Shown: positions 12,575-23,127 of the stretch, piece by piece
Layout: every line of letters starts with the position of its first letter
Numbering within the stretch: position 1 is the first letter of the stretch
Assembly (NCBI GenBank): GCA_019918135.1
Contig: WBZZ01001282.1
Location: forward strand, 1 to 64,000
Length of the DNA stretch: 64,000 nucleotides
Reading direction: 5' to 3'
DNA from: Paulinella micropora
Taxonomy: Eukaryota > Cercozoa > Imbricatea > Euglyphida > Paulinellidae
The notes under the pieces: generated by a model
Seen by the model: only the letters and a program-made list of their open reading frames with translations
Databases searched by the model: none
What the model was told of the DNA's origin: nothing
Translations under genes and position numbers: made by a program

Positions 12575-13329
12575 TTGCTACTCTTTTTTTGTTGTTGTTG
12601 TTGGTAGAAGACTAGGAGCGGCGGTGGGAGAAAGGGAGAAAGCGAGAGAGGGAAAAAAAACCAATGGCGGTCGCGGGGTGGGGAGAACTTTCCGAGAAAA
12701 AGGGAATGAAGGGAGGAGGGAAAGAACGGTACTAGTGGTCACGGTGCGGAACATTTAGATATTCCCCCGCTGAGACCCGGGAAAAAAAGGGGAGAGGAAA
12801 AGGAGGGTTGCTGCTTTTGGGGTCTGGTCAGTTTTTCTTTTGCAACCGCCTATTTTTTTGTTGTTGTGTCCCTTCCCTATGTCAGGGTTTTTTTTTTTTG
12901 AAACAAAAAAAAAATGTATGGGTGTGTGCAGGCAGAAGGAGCTTCCAGGGAGGAGGAGCGCGCGATCATTCTACATAAAAAAGCTTAAGAGGGGCCGCCC
13001 CCCCCCTCCTTTACCCCGTGCCTCTCCAGTTCCGTCGGTTTTTCTTACTTCTTTCCTGCGCCCCCACCCCCCCCCCACACACACACACACAATTGCCAAA
13101 TCCGGAAGCGTGCCCCGCCTCCGGCTCTCCCCCCCTTCTCTCTCTCTAACTCTGTCTTTTCTGCTCTCTGGTTGTTCACAAGATCTTATTCCCCCCCCCC
13201 CTCCCTTGCGTACTGTTTTCGTACGGGCTTTGCCCCCCCCCCCCCTACCGTGTCGTTCGAGCCTGCGCGGCCCTCTCTGATTCTTTCACGGGCGAAACTA
13301 TACGCGCGATCGCGGCGAGGGCCAAGCTG
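12575..13329. other. Low-complexity divergent spacer
   Basis: Holds G-rich then C-rich tracts, a short (CA)n tract at about 13077-13091, and poly-T/poly-A runs. It separates two divergently read genes, so it should contain both promoters. I cannot assign a core element. The plus-strand frame stays open into the downstream gene but has no ATG, so an upstream exon may be hidden here. Confidence 0.5.
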
Positions 13330-14208
13330 TTGAGGTGGCAGACCTACTTGCTCGACCTGGAAGAGCTAGGGCTAGAGCCCGGCGATCGGCCGCTCGAAGG
13401 CGACGCCTGCGTGCTGTTGATTAGGCGTGGCGTGTGGCGTTTCATGGAATTGGGGTCCATGGCTTTAGGTTTGCCGTTACCAGCGGGCGCTAGCAGCCTG
13501 CTACAAGACGAGTTGCTGGCGCTGGAGTGGCCAGTGCGGCCCGCCCCGGTGCGCGGCGGCTGTCCCTCCCCCAAAAACTGCCAGACCCTGGCCTTCGGCG
13601 AGGCCGACGGCGCCGTGCCGCTCGGGCGGCTGCCGTTGCTGGCCCGGCTGAAGCGCGGGGTAGAGGGGCTGATCCCGGAGGCGCGGGACTGCCCCACACG
13701 TGGCAACCTGTACTCGAACAACCGCCGCCAAGGCATCTCGCCGCACGGCCACGACGGCCTGGCCGGCGTGATTGGTGCGAGGCTCGGCGCCGCCATGGGC
13801 CTGCACTAGCACTGGTACTTTGGCGGGCACCCGGTAGGCAGAGAGGTGAGCATCCAGCTGGACCACGGCGACGTGTACATCATGTCGGCCGTCAGCGCGG
13901 GGGCCGGCTGGCGCAGCAGGTCGGCTTTTGTGCTCCGCCACGCAGCGGGCTCGCCCTGCTACGCACAGTTCCTGCCCCCCCGCCACAAGAAAAGAAAGCG
14001 ACAGCCCGACAGCCCGACGGTTCTGTGCCCTCCTCCGCCGCCGCCGGAGCTGCCGCTGCCGCCGCTGGTGCCGCTGGCGCTGCCGCGGAAGTTGCCGCCG
14101 GAGCTGCCGCCCGACTTTGTTCTGCAGTCCCCGCCGCTAGACCTCCTGCCGCCGCCGCTGGAGCCGCCGTCACCGCCCCCGCCGCCGGACGCCGGCCTCG
14201 CTCAGTGA
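13330..14208 (+). CDS. AlkB-like 2OG-Fe(II) oxygenase (unit 1 copy)
   Basis: The central and C-terminal parts resemble the AlkB/2-oxoglutarate-Fe(II) dioxygenase family. There is an NLYSNN...GISPHGHDG segment at the place of the family's N-x-Y...HxD iron site, then IGARLGAA, then DHGDVYIMSA, then a LRHAAG motif supplying the distal His. Such enzymes remove alkyl groups from nucleic acids or hydroxylate other substrates. The iron site reads H-G-H-D where the family usually has H-x-D, so activity is uncertain. A basic, proline-rich tail of ~75 residues follows. The start is unclear because no ATG precedes the conserved part. The frame contains one internal interruption, shared with the unit 2 copy. 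Confidence 0.5.
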
Positions 14209-14579
14209 CATCTCCGGGAAAATGCCCACGTGACTCCTTTGCATGCTTCCCCCCCCCCCCTCCCCCCTTCCCCCACCCTTTTTTGCACTTACCGGGCGCC
14301 TGACCAAAAGCAACACCGTCAGCCAAACACTAAATTTTTGTTGTGTGTGCCTGATTTTTTTGTACAGATATTCCCTAAGCCTACAACACTCTTATTTTCT
14401 TTTTCTTCTTCTTTAAATTGCGCAGTTTTGACCGACATTTGCTAAGGCGATTGCTAGCGGGGCGGGGATTTTTTTTTCTTTTTTTCTTTTTTTTTTTACA
14501 TCAGATATCTTTGCCTTTTTTCTGGTAGAGCTTTTTAGTATAAGTAAAAGAAATAACCGGCGCACAAGACGTCTATTCA
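14209..14579. other. Spacer with hairpin-repeat relic
   Basis: T-rich spacer between two plus-strand genes. A stretch at about 14413-14472 (ttgcgcagttttgacc...gcggggcggggat) matches one arm of the hairpin repeats found at 16.2-17.0 kb, so this is probably a half-copy of that family. A TATA-like tagtataagt lies at about 14535, some 40 bases before the next ATG. Confidence 0.55.
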
Positions 14580-15888
14580 ATGATCGCTGTTACCGTAGTT
14601 TGCCACGAAGTGGATGACAGAGGATTTGTGGTGGATCATACTATCGAAGGCAATGTTGACCTTGGAGATTGGAAGGGGTTCGATGACCTGCAAAATGCCG
14701 TCCTGACAGCTCTGAAAATTCCTTTGAACACGCCTTTATGGCCTCGGAGGCAGGGAGTAACGGTTAAACCTGCCAACGAGGACGACATAAGAAGCGAAAG
14801 AGAAAGTGAACGGAAGCTCCGGTTAGATGCAACAAGCTACGAGGCAAAGGAGCGGAGCTTTGGAAATGATGTGAAGTTGGAAACGACCATGCAGAAATGG
14901 TGTAACAATCTGGGCAAGCCGGTCAAAGAAGAGGGAAGTGCTTGCATTTCGCTCACACGCAACCGGAGGTGCTACCTATACTTACACACCCAGACCATTG
15001 GTCCAACTGGTAAACCAAGAGGGCCGCACATTGCGCAGAATTTACACACAAGACCACATCACCGACGCAGTGAAGCAGCCCTTAGCAGAAGCGTTAACTA
15101 CGCTATTGCGCGAAAGCCCGCGGTGCCTTGTTGGCCGCGTACAGCAAGCGCGTTTACTAGACGAGAGGTTGACCAACGCAATACATGGCAGGCTGCCTTT
15201 GTTTCGGCATTACTTACCCAAGATAATAGCTACGTTGCAAAAGTTCCTAGCAAGTTCAAAAGATTTGCCTGACAAGTGGACAAATGTGTTGTCCGCGGTC
15301 GCGGGCCCCGCCGATCTGGAACGCGCTTGCTTTGAGCTGGGTTATAATGAAGTGCGCCTGCTGATCGCGAAGCTGCAAGTTTGGCGGGGGAACCCTGAGG
15401 TTCGGGAGCTGACTGACAAACTGAATTCGATACTAATGACCTACTTCTTCAAGATAATAACTACGTTGCACAAGTTTCTAGCAAGTTCAACACGTTTGCA
15501 TACCAAGTGGACAAATGTGTTGTCCGCGGTCGCGGCCCCCGCCGATCTGGAACGCGCTTGCTACGAGCTGGGTTATAACGAAGTGCGCCTGCTGATCGCG
15601 GAACTGCAGGCTTGGATGTTGAACCCTGAGGTTCTGGAGCTGACAAACAAACTGAATTCGATACTTTGGACCATGAAGGAGGAACCGGATCTAGACATAC
15701 ACAGAGTGCGCGCAAGAGCGCTAAGAGAAGCGACTTCAACAACAGATGTACAAAACCAAATACAACAATTTCTGGGAAGCAAAGATCAACTTGCGCCGGG
15801 TGTGGCTGCCCAAAGTAAAAGAAACACACGCAAATCAAACATTAAAAATAAGGATAGACGACGAACAAAAAAAAAAAAAAAACACTAG
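14580..15888 (+). CDS. Protein with two ~73-residue helical repeats (unit 1 copy)
   Basis: Begins at ATG 14580 and ends at TAG in 15888; one frame change lies in the 14.9 kb region. The first ~110 residues show a ubiquitin-like hint (DDLQNAVLTALKIP) that I do not press. The C-terminal half has a clear internal duplication. Two units of about 73 residues share FLASS, KWTNVLSAVA, PADLERAC, ELGYNEVRLLIA and LNSIL, arranged as predicted helices. A Lys/Arg-rich tail ends the protein, consistent with nucleic-acid or nuclear binding. No family is recognised; a superhelical adaptor is an inference. The unit 2 copy is nearly identical. Confidence 0.6.
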
Positions 15889-16180
15889 CTTTTTTTTTGC
15901 AGTGGACAAGGTGTGAAACTCGTGTGTGTGTCCAGGGCAAGCTCAGACATGCTTGTTGGCAAGAAAATATTTTTTAATATTCCTGATTAAAAGCAACAAA
16001 AAAACAATCACTCCTAGAATTCTACTGTCTTTGATTAAATTTTCCTTTGGGTTGCTCTGAGCCCAGACCAAAAACAGCGAAGGTTCGTTTCATCTGTCCA
16101 CCTTTCAGTCACCTTTCTGGCATCCCCGATGCACACCGCAAGGGGGTAAACACAAATTCCGACGCACTTTACTGCTTGCA
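15889..16180. other. AT-rich 3' spacer
   Basis: Poly-A/T-rich DNA after the helical-repeat gene. No gene seen. It leads directly into the palindromic hairpin cluster. Confidence 0.5.
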
Positions 16181-16980
16181 GAGAAATTCACCGGATTTTC
16201 GGCGGGCAGCTAAAAAAAATTCACCACCGAAAAAAGGCAATTGTGCAGTTTGATCAACATTTCTGAGCGAAGGCCGGCGGGCGGGGAAAAATGTTTTTGC
16301 AAAAACATTTTTCCCCCTCCCGCCGGCCTTCGCTCAGAAAAAATATTAGAGTACAAAACAATTGCCGAAATGTCCTCTCGCGAAAAAAAAAGTAGATGTC
16401 GTGCCGCAATTTCGTGCCGCAATTTGCGGAAAATTCGTGTAACCGCCAATTCCGGCACACTTATCGTTCAATTCACCTGATTTTCCGGCAGACTGATTAA
16501 AAAAATTCGCCACCAAAAAAAAGTTGCGCAGTTTTGACAGACATTTTTCTGGGCGAAGCTAGGCGGGCGGGGATTTTTTTTCTGGGACACAAAAATTTTC
16601 CCCGCCCGCCGGCCTTCGCTCAGAAAAATAATATTATTAGAGTACAAAACAAATTGCCGAAATGACCTCTCGCGAAAAAAAAGTAGATGTCGTGCCGCAA
16701 TTTGCGGCAAATTCGGGTAACCGCCAATTCCGGCACACTTATCGTTTGCCGCGAATTCACCTGATTTTTCGGCAGACTGATTAAAAAAATTCGCCACCAA
16801 AAAAAGTTGCGCAGTTTTGACAAACATTTTTCTGGGCGAAGCTTGGCGGGCGGGGATTTTTTTTTTGACACAAAAAATTCTTTCCCCGCCCGCCGGCCCT
16901 CGCTCAGAAAAATATTCGAGTACAAAACAAATTGCCGAAATGTCCTCTCGCGAAAAAAAAATCAGGTGTCGTACCGCAGA
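16181..16980. repeat. Three tandem palindromic hairpin repeats (unit 1)
   Basis: Three units of about 285 bp are arranged head-to-tail. Each has a GC-rich palindrome: 16263-16337 (75 bp, nearly perfect, around tttttgcaaaaa), 16549-16623 and 16832-16907. Each is flanked by the same left sequence (gttgcgcagttttgac) and the same right sequence (agtacaaaacaaattgccgaaatg, then ctctcgcgaaaaa and a gtgccgcaatttgcgg element). I see no protein, and target-site duplications are not evident. They resemble MITE-like or 3'-end hairpin elements. Relatives occur at 14.4, 22.97, 24.7-25.5 and 41.2-41.6 kb. Confidence 0.8.
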
Positions 16981-17411
16981 GCCATGAGAGGTCTTGTAGC
17001 TTGAAATTATACGATGCCCTTTTTTGGTACTTAGCTAGTCCCAAGTGCTGCAAGGCCGAAGCGCATGGGCCACGGAAATATTTGGTTATTGTCTGATCCC
17101 TGAAGGGAGTAATAGTCGCCAGCCACCAATGGACGCATCGCTCAAAAGTACTGTGGCCCTGATCTCCCTTTAGAATCGCCAGGACATATTCGAGAATGCA
17201 AATCAGCAGCTTTGCGTTGAGACGCCCGATACTGTTCGCAAGCAGGCTTAGCGCGTTGGATAATGTCAGCGTTTTTTCAAGCGTTTCCTCGCTTACTCCA
17301 GGAGGGAACCCCACAAGGTCGAGGCAAAAATAAGGGTCTACGTCAATCAAGAGAAACCAGCGGAGTGTGTTTTCGGGCTTGTTGTCACAATGCGGCAGCG
17401 TGGCCGAACCT
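16981..17411 (-). pseudogene. Unidentified gene fragment fused to giant gene at unit joint
   Basis: About 145 codons on the minus strand (contains DVDPYFCLDLVG and CVHWWLATITPF) continue in frame from the giant cysteine-rich gene of unit 2, producing a chimeric 453-codon frame (16904-18265). In the single-copy context at 8.9 kb the giant gene continues with a different EGF sequence, so this fragment belongs to some other gene and was joined by the duplication. It stops inside the hairpin cluster. No family recognised. The same joint recurs at ~25.96 kb. Confidence 0.6.
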
Positions 17412-19629
17412 GGGCAGCGGCAGCGCGGCCAAGTGTTGAGCAGCTCGCACGTGGCATTGGCGGTACATTTGATAAAAGCGCAGCGGTCCAGCAACCGCAG
17501 CGCGCTGCCGCCCGTAGTTTGCGTCACTGGCAGGCGTATCAGAAACGACGACTGGTTCAGCGACGTCCGACCAGTCAGCAGCCGCGCGATCAGCAGGTTA
17601 TAGTCCTCGCGCTCGTCGGGCTGCAATTTCAGGCACGCCACCCGCATGAAGATGTTGTTAGACAAGCCCTGCAATTCCAACGAGGCGGTGATGTCAAAGG
17701 CGGCACGTTCGTTGACTGGATTTTGCGCGAGTATTCGTGCAGTCCGCCCCGCCGGGTCTAGCACTACGAGCCGCAGCTGCGGCCTGGCGCTCCCGCCGCA
17801 GTAGTGGACCTGTCCGACGCTGGTGGCAATCTCGTCGAAAGTAAAGGTGCCGTTGTTGCGTGGGTCCTCGGTCGTCGACACGAGTAGCAGCGAGCCGGCC
17901 GACGTGACGACCAACGCTGATCGAGCGGACGGGATCGACAGGCACTGCACCACTCTGTCCGACGATGACGGTGACCACAGCAGCCGCGACTTAATGTATG
18001 TAGTCTCCAGCAAAACGTTTAGATTACACTGGCCTGCCAAGGCTATTCCACTCGTTGCGTTGTCTAGGAGCGGCGCGGCCCACGCGGGGTTGAGAGCCGC
18101 TGCGGCCGCGCCCGGGAACGCTACCGGGCTCCACCTGGTATCAGACCAGTTGTACAGGTAATACTGGAATAAAGGCGCTTCTCCTGACGTCGCGGGGTAC
18201 CAGGTCCCGAAGCCGGGGCACAATGACAACGTGAACAGGAGGTCTTCCCTAGTAGCCACTTGCACCAGATTCAGGAGGCAACCGTTGCCGACTCGGATGG
18301 AACGCGCGCCCAGTTCTGCTTTCGGGGGCGGCCAGCCCCAACGACATGCTGTTAGTATGATTCAGGATGGAACCGTTGCCCCTGCCACTCCGCCCCGTCT
18401 GCTTTCGGGGGCGGCCAGCCCCAACGACATGCTGTTAGTATGTCGTCTTGATCTGTCACGCCCCAGAGCGCACCGCGTGAAACCTGCGCCCGGCCATGGA
18501 GAGGGCTTGCGCTCAGGCGCCTGAAAAGCAGGGCAACGCTGCCCGCCGCGGTCGTGGTGCTGACGAACACGTAGGTAGACCCTCCGCTGTCTGCCGTACT
18601 ACCGTACGTTAGTACTACGTCGTCGGTCCCGTCCCCGTCCAAGTCGCCCAGCAGGAGGTCCGCGTGTGCCCACAGCAGCTTGGTTTCTTCGACCATCAGC
18701 AGTGTTTCGAACTGCAGATTGCCCATGCTCTTCAGCAGCTCGTTCGTAGTGAGCAAGCGGCAGACCAGCCCGCCGGCCAGGGCCGGCAATACTTGCCCTG
18801 CTTGCGGGCAGGTGTACACAACCCCTCTACCGCCGTTGTTGTCGACGTAGCCGGCCGAGCAGAACAGGGTACAGGACCCGCCTGGCATCAGCCCGTTGCA
18901 GTGCGTGCCGTACTCCGGGCCCCTTGGGAGGTACGGCACGCAGGGCATGGCCACACAGCCAGTGGAAACCTTGCCCTGCTGCACAGGATCGTTGATTAAG
19001 AAGGCCGTTGCGTTACACGTGCACGTGAAGCTGCCGTCCGTATTCTGGCACAACGCCTGCGGGTGGCACGGATTACGCCAGAATAATTGATTAGATGGAT
19101 TGCACTCATTGATGTTGTAACAATAGTCTTGAGAGAACCAAGATCCGTACAGAGGTGCCCGTTTCGTATTGTATGGGAACTGCTGTAATAAAGGGCAAAA
19201 CGCGTATGGACTGTCTTGCGGTACAGTATAATAGCCAGGCTTGCAAATCTTTATGCATAAGCTGTCAGGGTTGCTACAATACTTGGTCAGATCATACTTG
19301 TTGAAGTCGATGCCGGTGCTGGTTTCTAGTGAGCAAACAGTCGTGTACTCTGCGGGGTTGTTTTGGAGCTTGCATGTGTAGGCCCCCGGGTTCTGAAAGT
19401 ATGGGAAGTAATACGGCAATTTGCATAAACACCAGTAATCCTGCGCGCTGTTCGACAGGTCAGGGACCTGCATGGCTGCGTGATAGTCTGCATAACGCAG
19501 GCCTTGCGCCCAAGTGAAGGAAGTGACTGCATCTCTACAATCAGCAAACTGCTTGCTGGCGTAGAAGCAAGGTAGTTCTGCGAGGGTATCATAGTTGCAC
19601 ACCACCGTTATGTCTCTCAGCAAGCTCAT
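17412..19629 (-). pseudogene. N-terminal part of giant EGF/FG-GAP gene (unit 2 copy)
   Basis: Carries the same N-terminus (ATG at 19629), EGF, Sushi-like and FG-GAP modules as the 11.1 kb copy, but only ~2.2 kb of the 8.4 kb gene, then runs into the foreign fragment. It is truncated and its frame is broken about once. Its first 425 codons are open, including a region where the single-copy gene is interrupted, so the two copies do not share every lesion. Confidence 0.75.
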
Positions 19630-19928
19630 GTCTGAATCAACAGGTTTTTATTTGGTTGTAAAAACGATCAGAGACAGCGGCCGGGAGGGGGGGGGGTCCG
19701 AGAAAAGGAAAAATCTGGCTTATATCTTCTTTTTTTTTTGCTTTTCTGCGCCTTTTTTTTCTTAAAGTTAGAAAAGGAAACAACCAAGACTTTTTTAAAA
19801 AACAGCGCCGCCCTAGAAAACGACCAGCTCTCTCAGTCCTTTTTTTTCAAAGTAGGCGGGTAAGGGCTGTGGCAGGAAAAAGAAAAAGGAACGTCGTATA
19901 AATCCCTTTGCGCCCCACCCACCCACCC

Positions 19929-19967
<39 letters not shown>

Positions 19968-20109
19968 CCTTCCGCCCCCCTTTCCCCCTTTGCCATTCTC
20001 TCTCACCCTCCCCCCCACACCCTCCCCCCACCAAACAGAAAAAAAACAGTGAATTGGAAGGGGGGGGAGGGGGAGTACTGTCCTGTGAGCAAAAAGCCAA
20101 TGGCATGAG

Positions 20110-21123
20110 CTAGAAATGTACGGGCCCCAGGTACTGCCCGACCAGCCCCGCGACGCACGCGGGCCAGCGCAAAGATTGTGTACACCAGGGCGCGAGCTCG
20201 TGCGTGTACCAGCGTTCGCGGCCGCTGTCGAGCCCGCTCCAGTCCGCCTCGCAGTACCCAGGGCCGGCACAGGCGCGCAGCCCGCACAGGCTGCCGCCCT
20301 TACGCACGAGCGAGACACGGACGTACGAGGCGGGCGACACAAACGTTCCAGTCAGCGCGGCCAGCGCTCTAGTGTCGCGCCCGTCGGCGGGCGTGGCCTC
20401 GATCAGCTGTCCGCCGTCGTCGCGTACCCAGTTGAGCGCGTGCTCAGCTCCTGTACAGCGGTACAGCCGCAGCCACAGCCGCACGCGGCCGCGGTCCACC
20501 ACTGCGCGGTCCAGGAACAACTGGATTTCTTGCACGGGCTGCACACCGCGCGGGATCAGCCGCAGCCAGACTTGGTCGCCAGCCAGGGCCTGCGACAGAC
20601 GCAGCGCGTCGGCCACGCGCCGCGCTTGCGCGGCCAGCACTTTGCGGTGCACGGCCCGCATGGTCTGTTCGAAAGCGTCCCGCAGGCGGTCCCTAGCGTT
20701 TGGCGCCCTGCGGCTCCAGCACCTGCGCACAAACATCCATTGCCCGGCGCTGGTCTTGTGGGTGGCGTACTCGGGGGCATCGGCGCGTAGCCTCACCAGC
20801 AGGTCCGCGAGCAGCTGCCCCCGCACCCACGCGATCGTCCGGCCCCTCGTGCACACGCTCCGGATGCAGTGCGGATTCTTGTGGAAGACGCACCACAGCA
20901 TTGCCAGATCAACGCCGGGGCAGTGCTGCCAGCCTTCGGCCAGCAGGTCGTCTACTGTGTGCGTTAGCGACCGTGGAGTGCAGATGAGCCTTTGCAGCAG
21001 CACCTTCCGTGTAGAGGCGTCTAGCGCGAAACGGGGTGCGGAGGGCACGCAAGGCGCGGCTGTCGGTACAGCCCAGTCGACACGGCAGGGCTCGGGCAAA
21101 CCGGTAGGGGCCGAGCCCTGCAT
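20110..21123 (-). CDS. Conserved unidentified 337-residue protein (unit 2 copy)
   Basis: Intact frame encoding the same protein as 11561-12574. Same neighbours and orientation: it lies upstream-to-upstream with the AlkB-like gene. Confidence 0.75.
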   Translation of the reverse strand: MQGSAPTGLPEPCRVDWAVPTAAPCVPSAPRFALDASTRKVLLQRLICTPRSLTHTVDDLLAEGWQHCPGVDLAMLWCVFHKNPHCIRSVCTRGRTIAWVRGQLLADLLVRLRADAPEYATHKTSAGQWMFVRRCWSRRAPNARDRLRDAFEQTMRAVHRKVLAAQARRVADALRLSQALAGDQVWLRLIPRGVQPVQEIQLFLDRAVVDRGRVRLWLRLYRCTGAEHALNWVRDDGGQLIEATPADGRDTRALAALTGTFVSPASYVRVSLVRKGGSLCGLRACAGPGYCEADWSGLDSGRERWYTHELAPWCTQSLRWPACVAGLVGQYLGPVHF

Positions 21124-21875
21124 TTGCTACTCTTTTTTTGTTGTTGTTGTTGGTAGAAGACTAGGAGCGGCGGTGGGAGAAAGGGAGAAAGCGAGAGAGG
21201 GAAAAAAAACCAATGGCGGTCGCGGGGTGGGGAGAACTTTCCGAGAAAAAGGGAATGAAGGGAGGAGGGAAAGAACGGTACTAGTGGTCACGGTGCGGAA
21301 CATTTAGATATTCCCCCGCTGAGACCCGGGAAAAAAAGGGGAGAGGAAAAGGAGGGTTGCTGCTTTTGGGGTCTGGTCAGTTTTTCTTTTGCAACCGCCT
21401 ATTTTTTTGTTGTTGTGTCCCTTCCCTATGTCAGGGTTTTTTTTTTTAAACAAAAAAAAAATGTATGGGTGTGTGCAGGTAGAAGGAGCTTCCAGGGAGG
21501 AGGAGCGCGCGATCATTCTACATAAAAAAGCTTAAGAGGGGCCGCCCCCCCCCCTCCTTTACCCCGTGCCTCTCCAGTTCCGTCGGTTTTTCTTACTTCT
21601 TTCCTGCGCCCCCACCCCCCCACACACACACACACACAATTGCCAAATCCGGAAGCGTGCCCCGCCTCCGGCTCTCCCCCCCTTCTCTCTCTCTAACTCT
21701 GTCTTTTCTGCTCTCTGGTTGTTCACAAGATCTTATTCCCCCCCCCCTCCCTTGCGTACTGTTTTCGTACGGGCTTTGCCCCCCCCCCCCCTACCGTGTC
21801 GTTCGAGCCTGCGCGGCCCTCTCTGATTCTTTCACGGGCGAAACTATACGCGCGATCGCGGCGAGGGCCAAGCTG

Positions 21876-22754
21876 TTGAGGTGGCAGACCTACTTGCTCG
21901 ACCTGGAAGAGCTAGGGCTAGAGCCCGGCGATCGGCCGCTCGAAGGCGACGCCTGCGTGCTGTTGATTAGGCGTGGCGTGTGGCGTTTCATGGAATTGGG
22001 GTCCATGGCTTTAGGTTTGCCGTTACCAGCGGGCGCTAGCAGCCTGCTACAAGACGAGTTGCTGGCGCTGGAGTGGCCAGTGCGGCCCGCCCCGGTGCGC
22101 GGCGGCTGTCCCTCCCCCAAAAACTGCCAGACCCTGGCCTTCGGCGAGGCCGACGGCGCCGTGCCGCTCGGGCGGCTGCCGTTGCTGGCCCGGCTGAAGC
22201 GCGGGGTAGAGGGGCTGATTCCGGAGGCGCGGGACTGCCCCACACGTGGCAACCTGTACTCGAACAACCGCCGCCAAGGCATCTCGCCGCACGGCCACGA
22301 CGGCCTGGCCGGCGTGATTGGTGCGAGGCTCGGCGCCGCCATGGGCCTGCACTAGCACTGGTACTTTGGCGGGCACCCGGTAGGCAGAGAGGTGAGCATC
22401 CAGCTGGACCACGGCGACGTGTACATCATGTCGGCCGTCAGCGCGGGGGCCGGCTGGCGCAGCAGGTCGGCTTTTGTGCTCCGCCACGCAGCGGGCTCGC
22501 CCTGCTACGCACAGTTCCTGCCCCCCCGCCACAAGAAAAGAAAGCGACAGCCCGACAGCCCGACGGTTCTGTGCCCTCCTCCGCCGCCGCCGGAGCTGCC
22601 GCTGCCGCCGCTGGTGCCGCTGGCGCTGCCGCGGAAGTTGCCGCCGGAGCTGCCGCCCGACTTTGTTCTGCAGTCCCCGCCGCTAGACCTCCTGCCGCCG
22701 CCGCTGGAGCCGCCGTCACCGCCCCCGCCGCCGGACGCCGGCCTCGCTCAGTGA
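21876..22754 (+). CDS. AlkB-like 2OG-Fe(II) oxygenase (unit 2 copy)
   Basis: Copy of 13330-14208 with the same HGHD iron-site variant, GDVYIMSA and LRHAAG motifs, the same proline-rich basic tail and the same single internal interruption. The plus-strand frame extends upstream without an ATG through C-rich sequence, which again suggests the true start is on an upstream exon or at a non-ATG codon. Confidence 0.5.
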
Positions 22755-23127
22755 CATCTCCGGGAAAATGCCCACGTGACTCCTTTGCATGCTTCCCCCC
22801 CCCCCCCCTCCCCCCTTCCCCCACCCTTTTTTGCACTTACCGGGCGCCTGACCAAAAGCAACACCGTCAGCCAAACACTAAATTTTTGTTGTGTGTGCCT
22901 GATTTTTTTGTACAGATATTCCCTAAGCCTACAACACTCTTATTTTCTTTTTCTTCTTCTTTAAATTGCGCAGTTTTGACCGACATTTGCTAAGGCGATT
23001 GCTAGCGGGGCGGGGATTTTTTTTTCTTTTTTTCTTTTTTTTTTAACATCAGATATCTTTGCCTTTTTTCTGGTAGAGCTTTTTAGTATAAGTAAAAGAA
23101 ATAACCGGCGCACAAGACGTCTATTCA

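Larger units (their letters stand above)
8950..17411. repeat. Tandem duplication unit 1 (~8.46 kb)
   Basis: The interval from the second EGF module of the giant gene through the hairpin cluster and a short gene fragment is repeated almost exactly at 17412-25958. Marker positions such as caagtgttgag recur at 8961, 17430 and 25978. The joint falls on a shared GC-rich motif, cagcggcagcgcggcc. Differences between units are mostly homopolymer lengths and a few substitutions, so the duplication is recent. Confidence 0.9.

Noticed and set aside
11655-12758. Plus-strand 367-codon frame opposite the 337-residue gene
   Set aside because: Ser/Arg-biased shadow of the minus-strand gene; it has no coherent domain and ends in low-complexity spacer.
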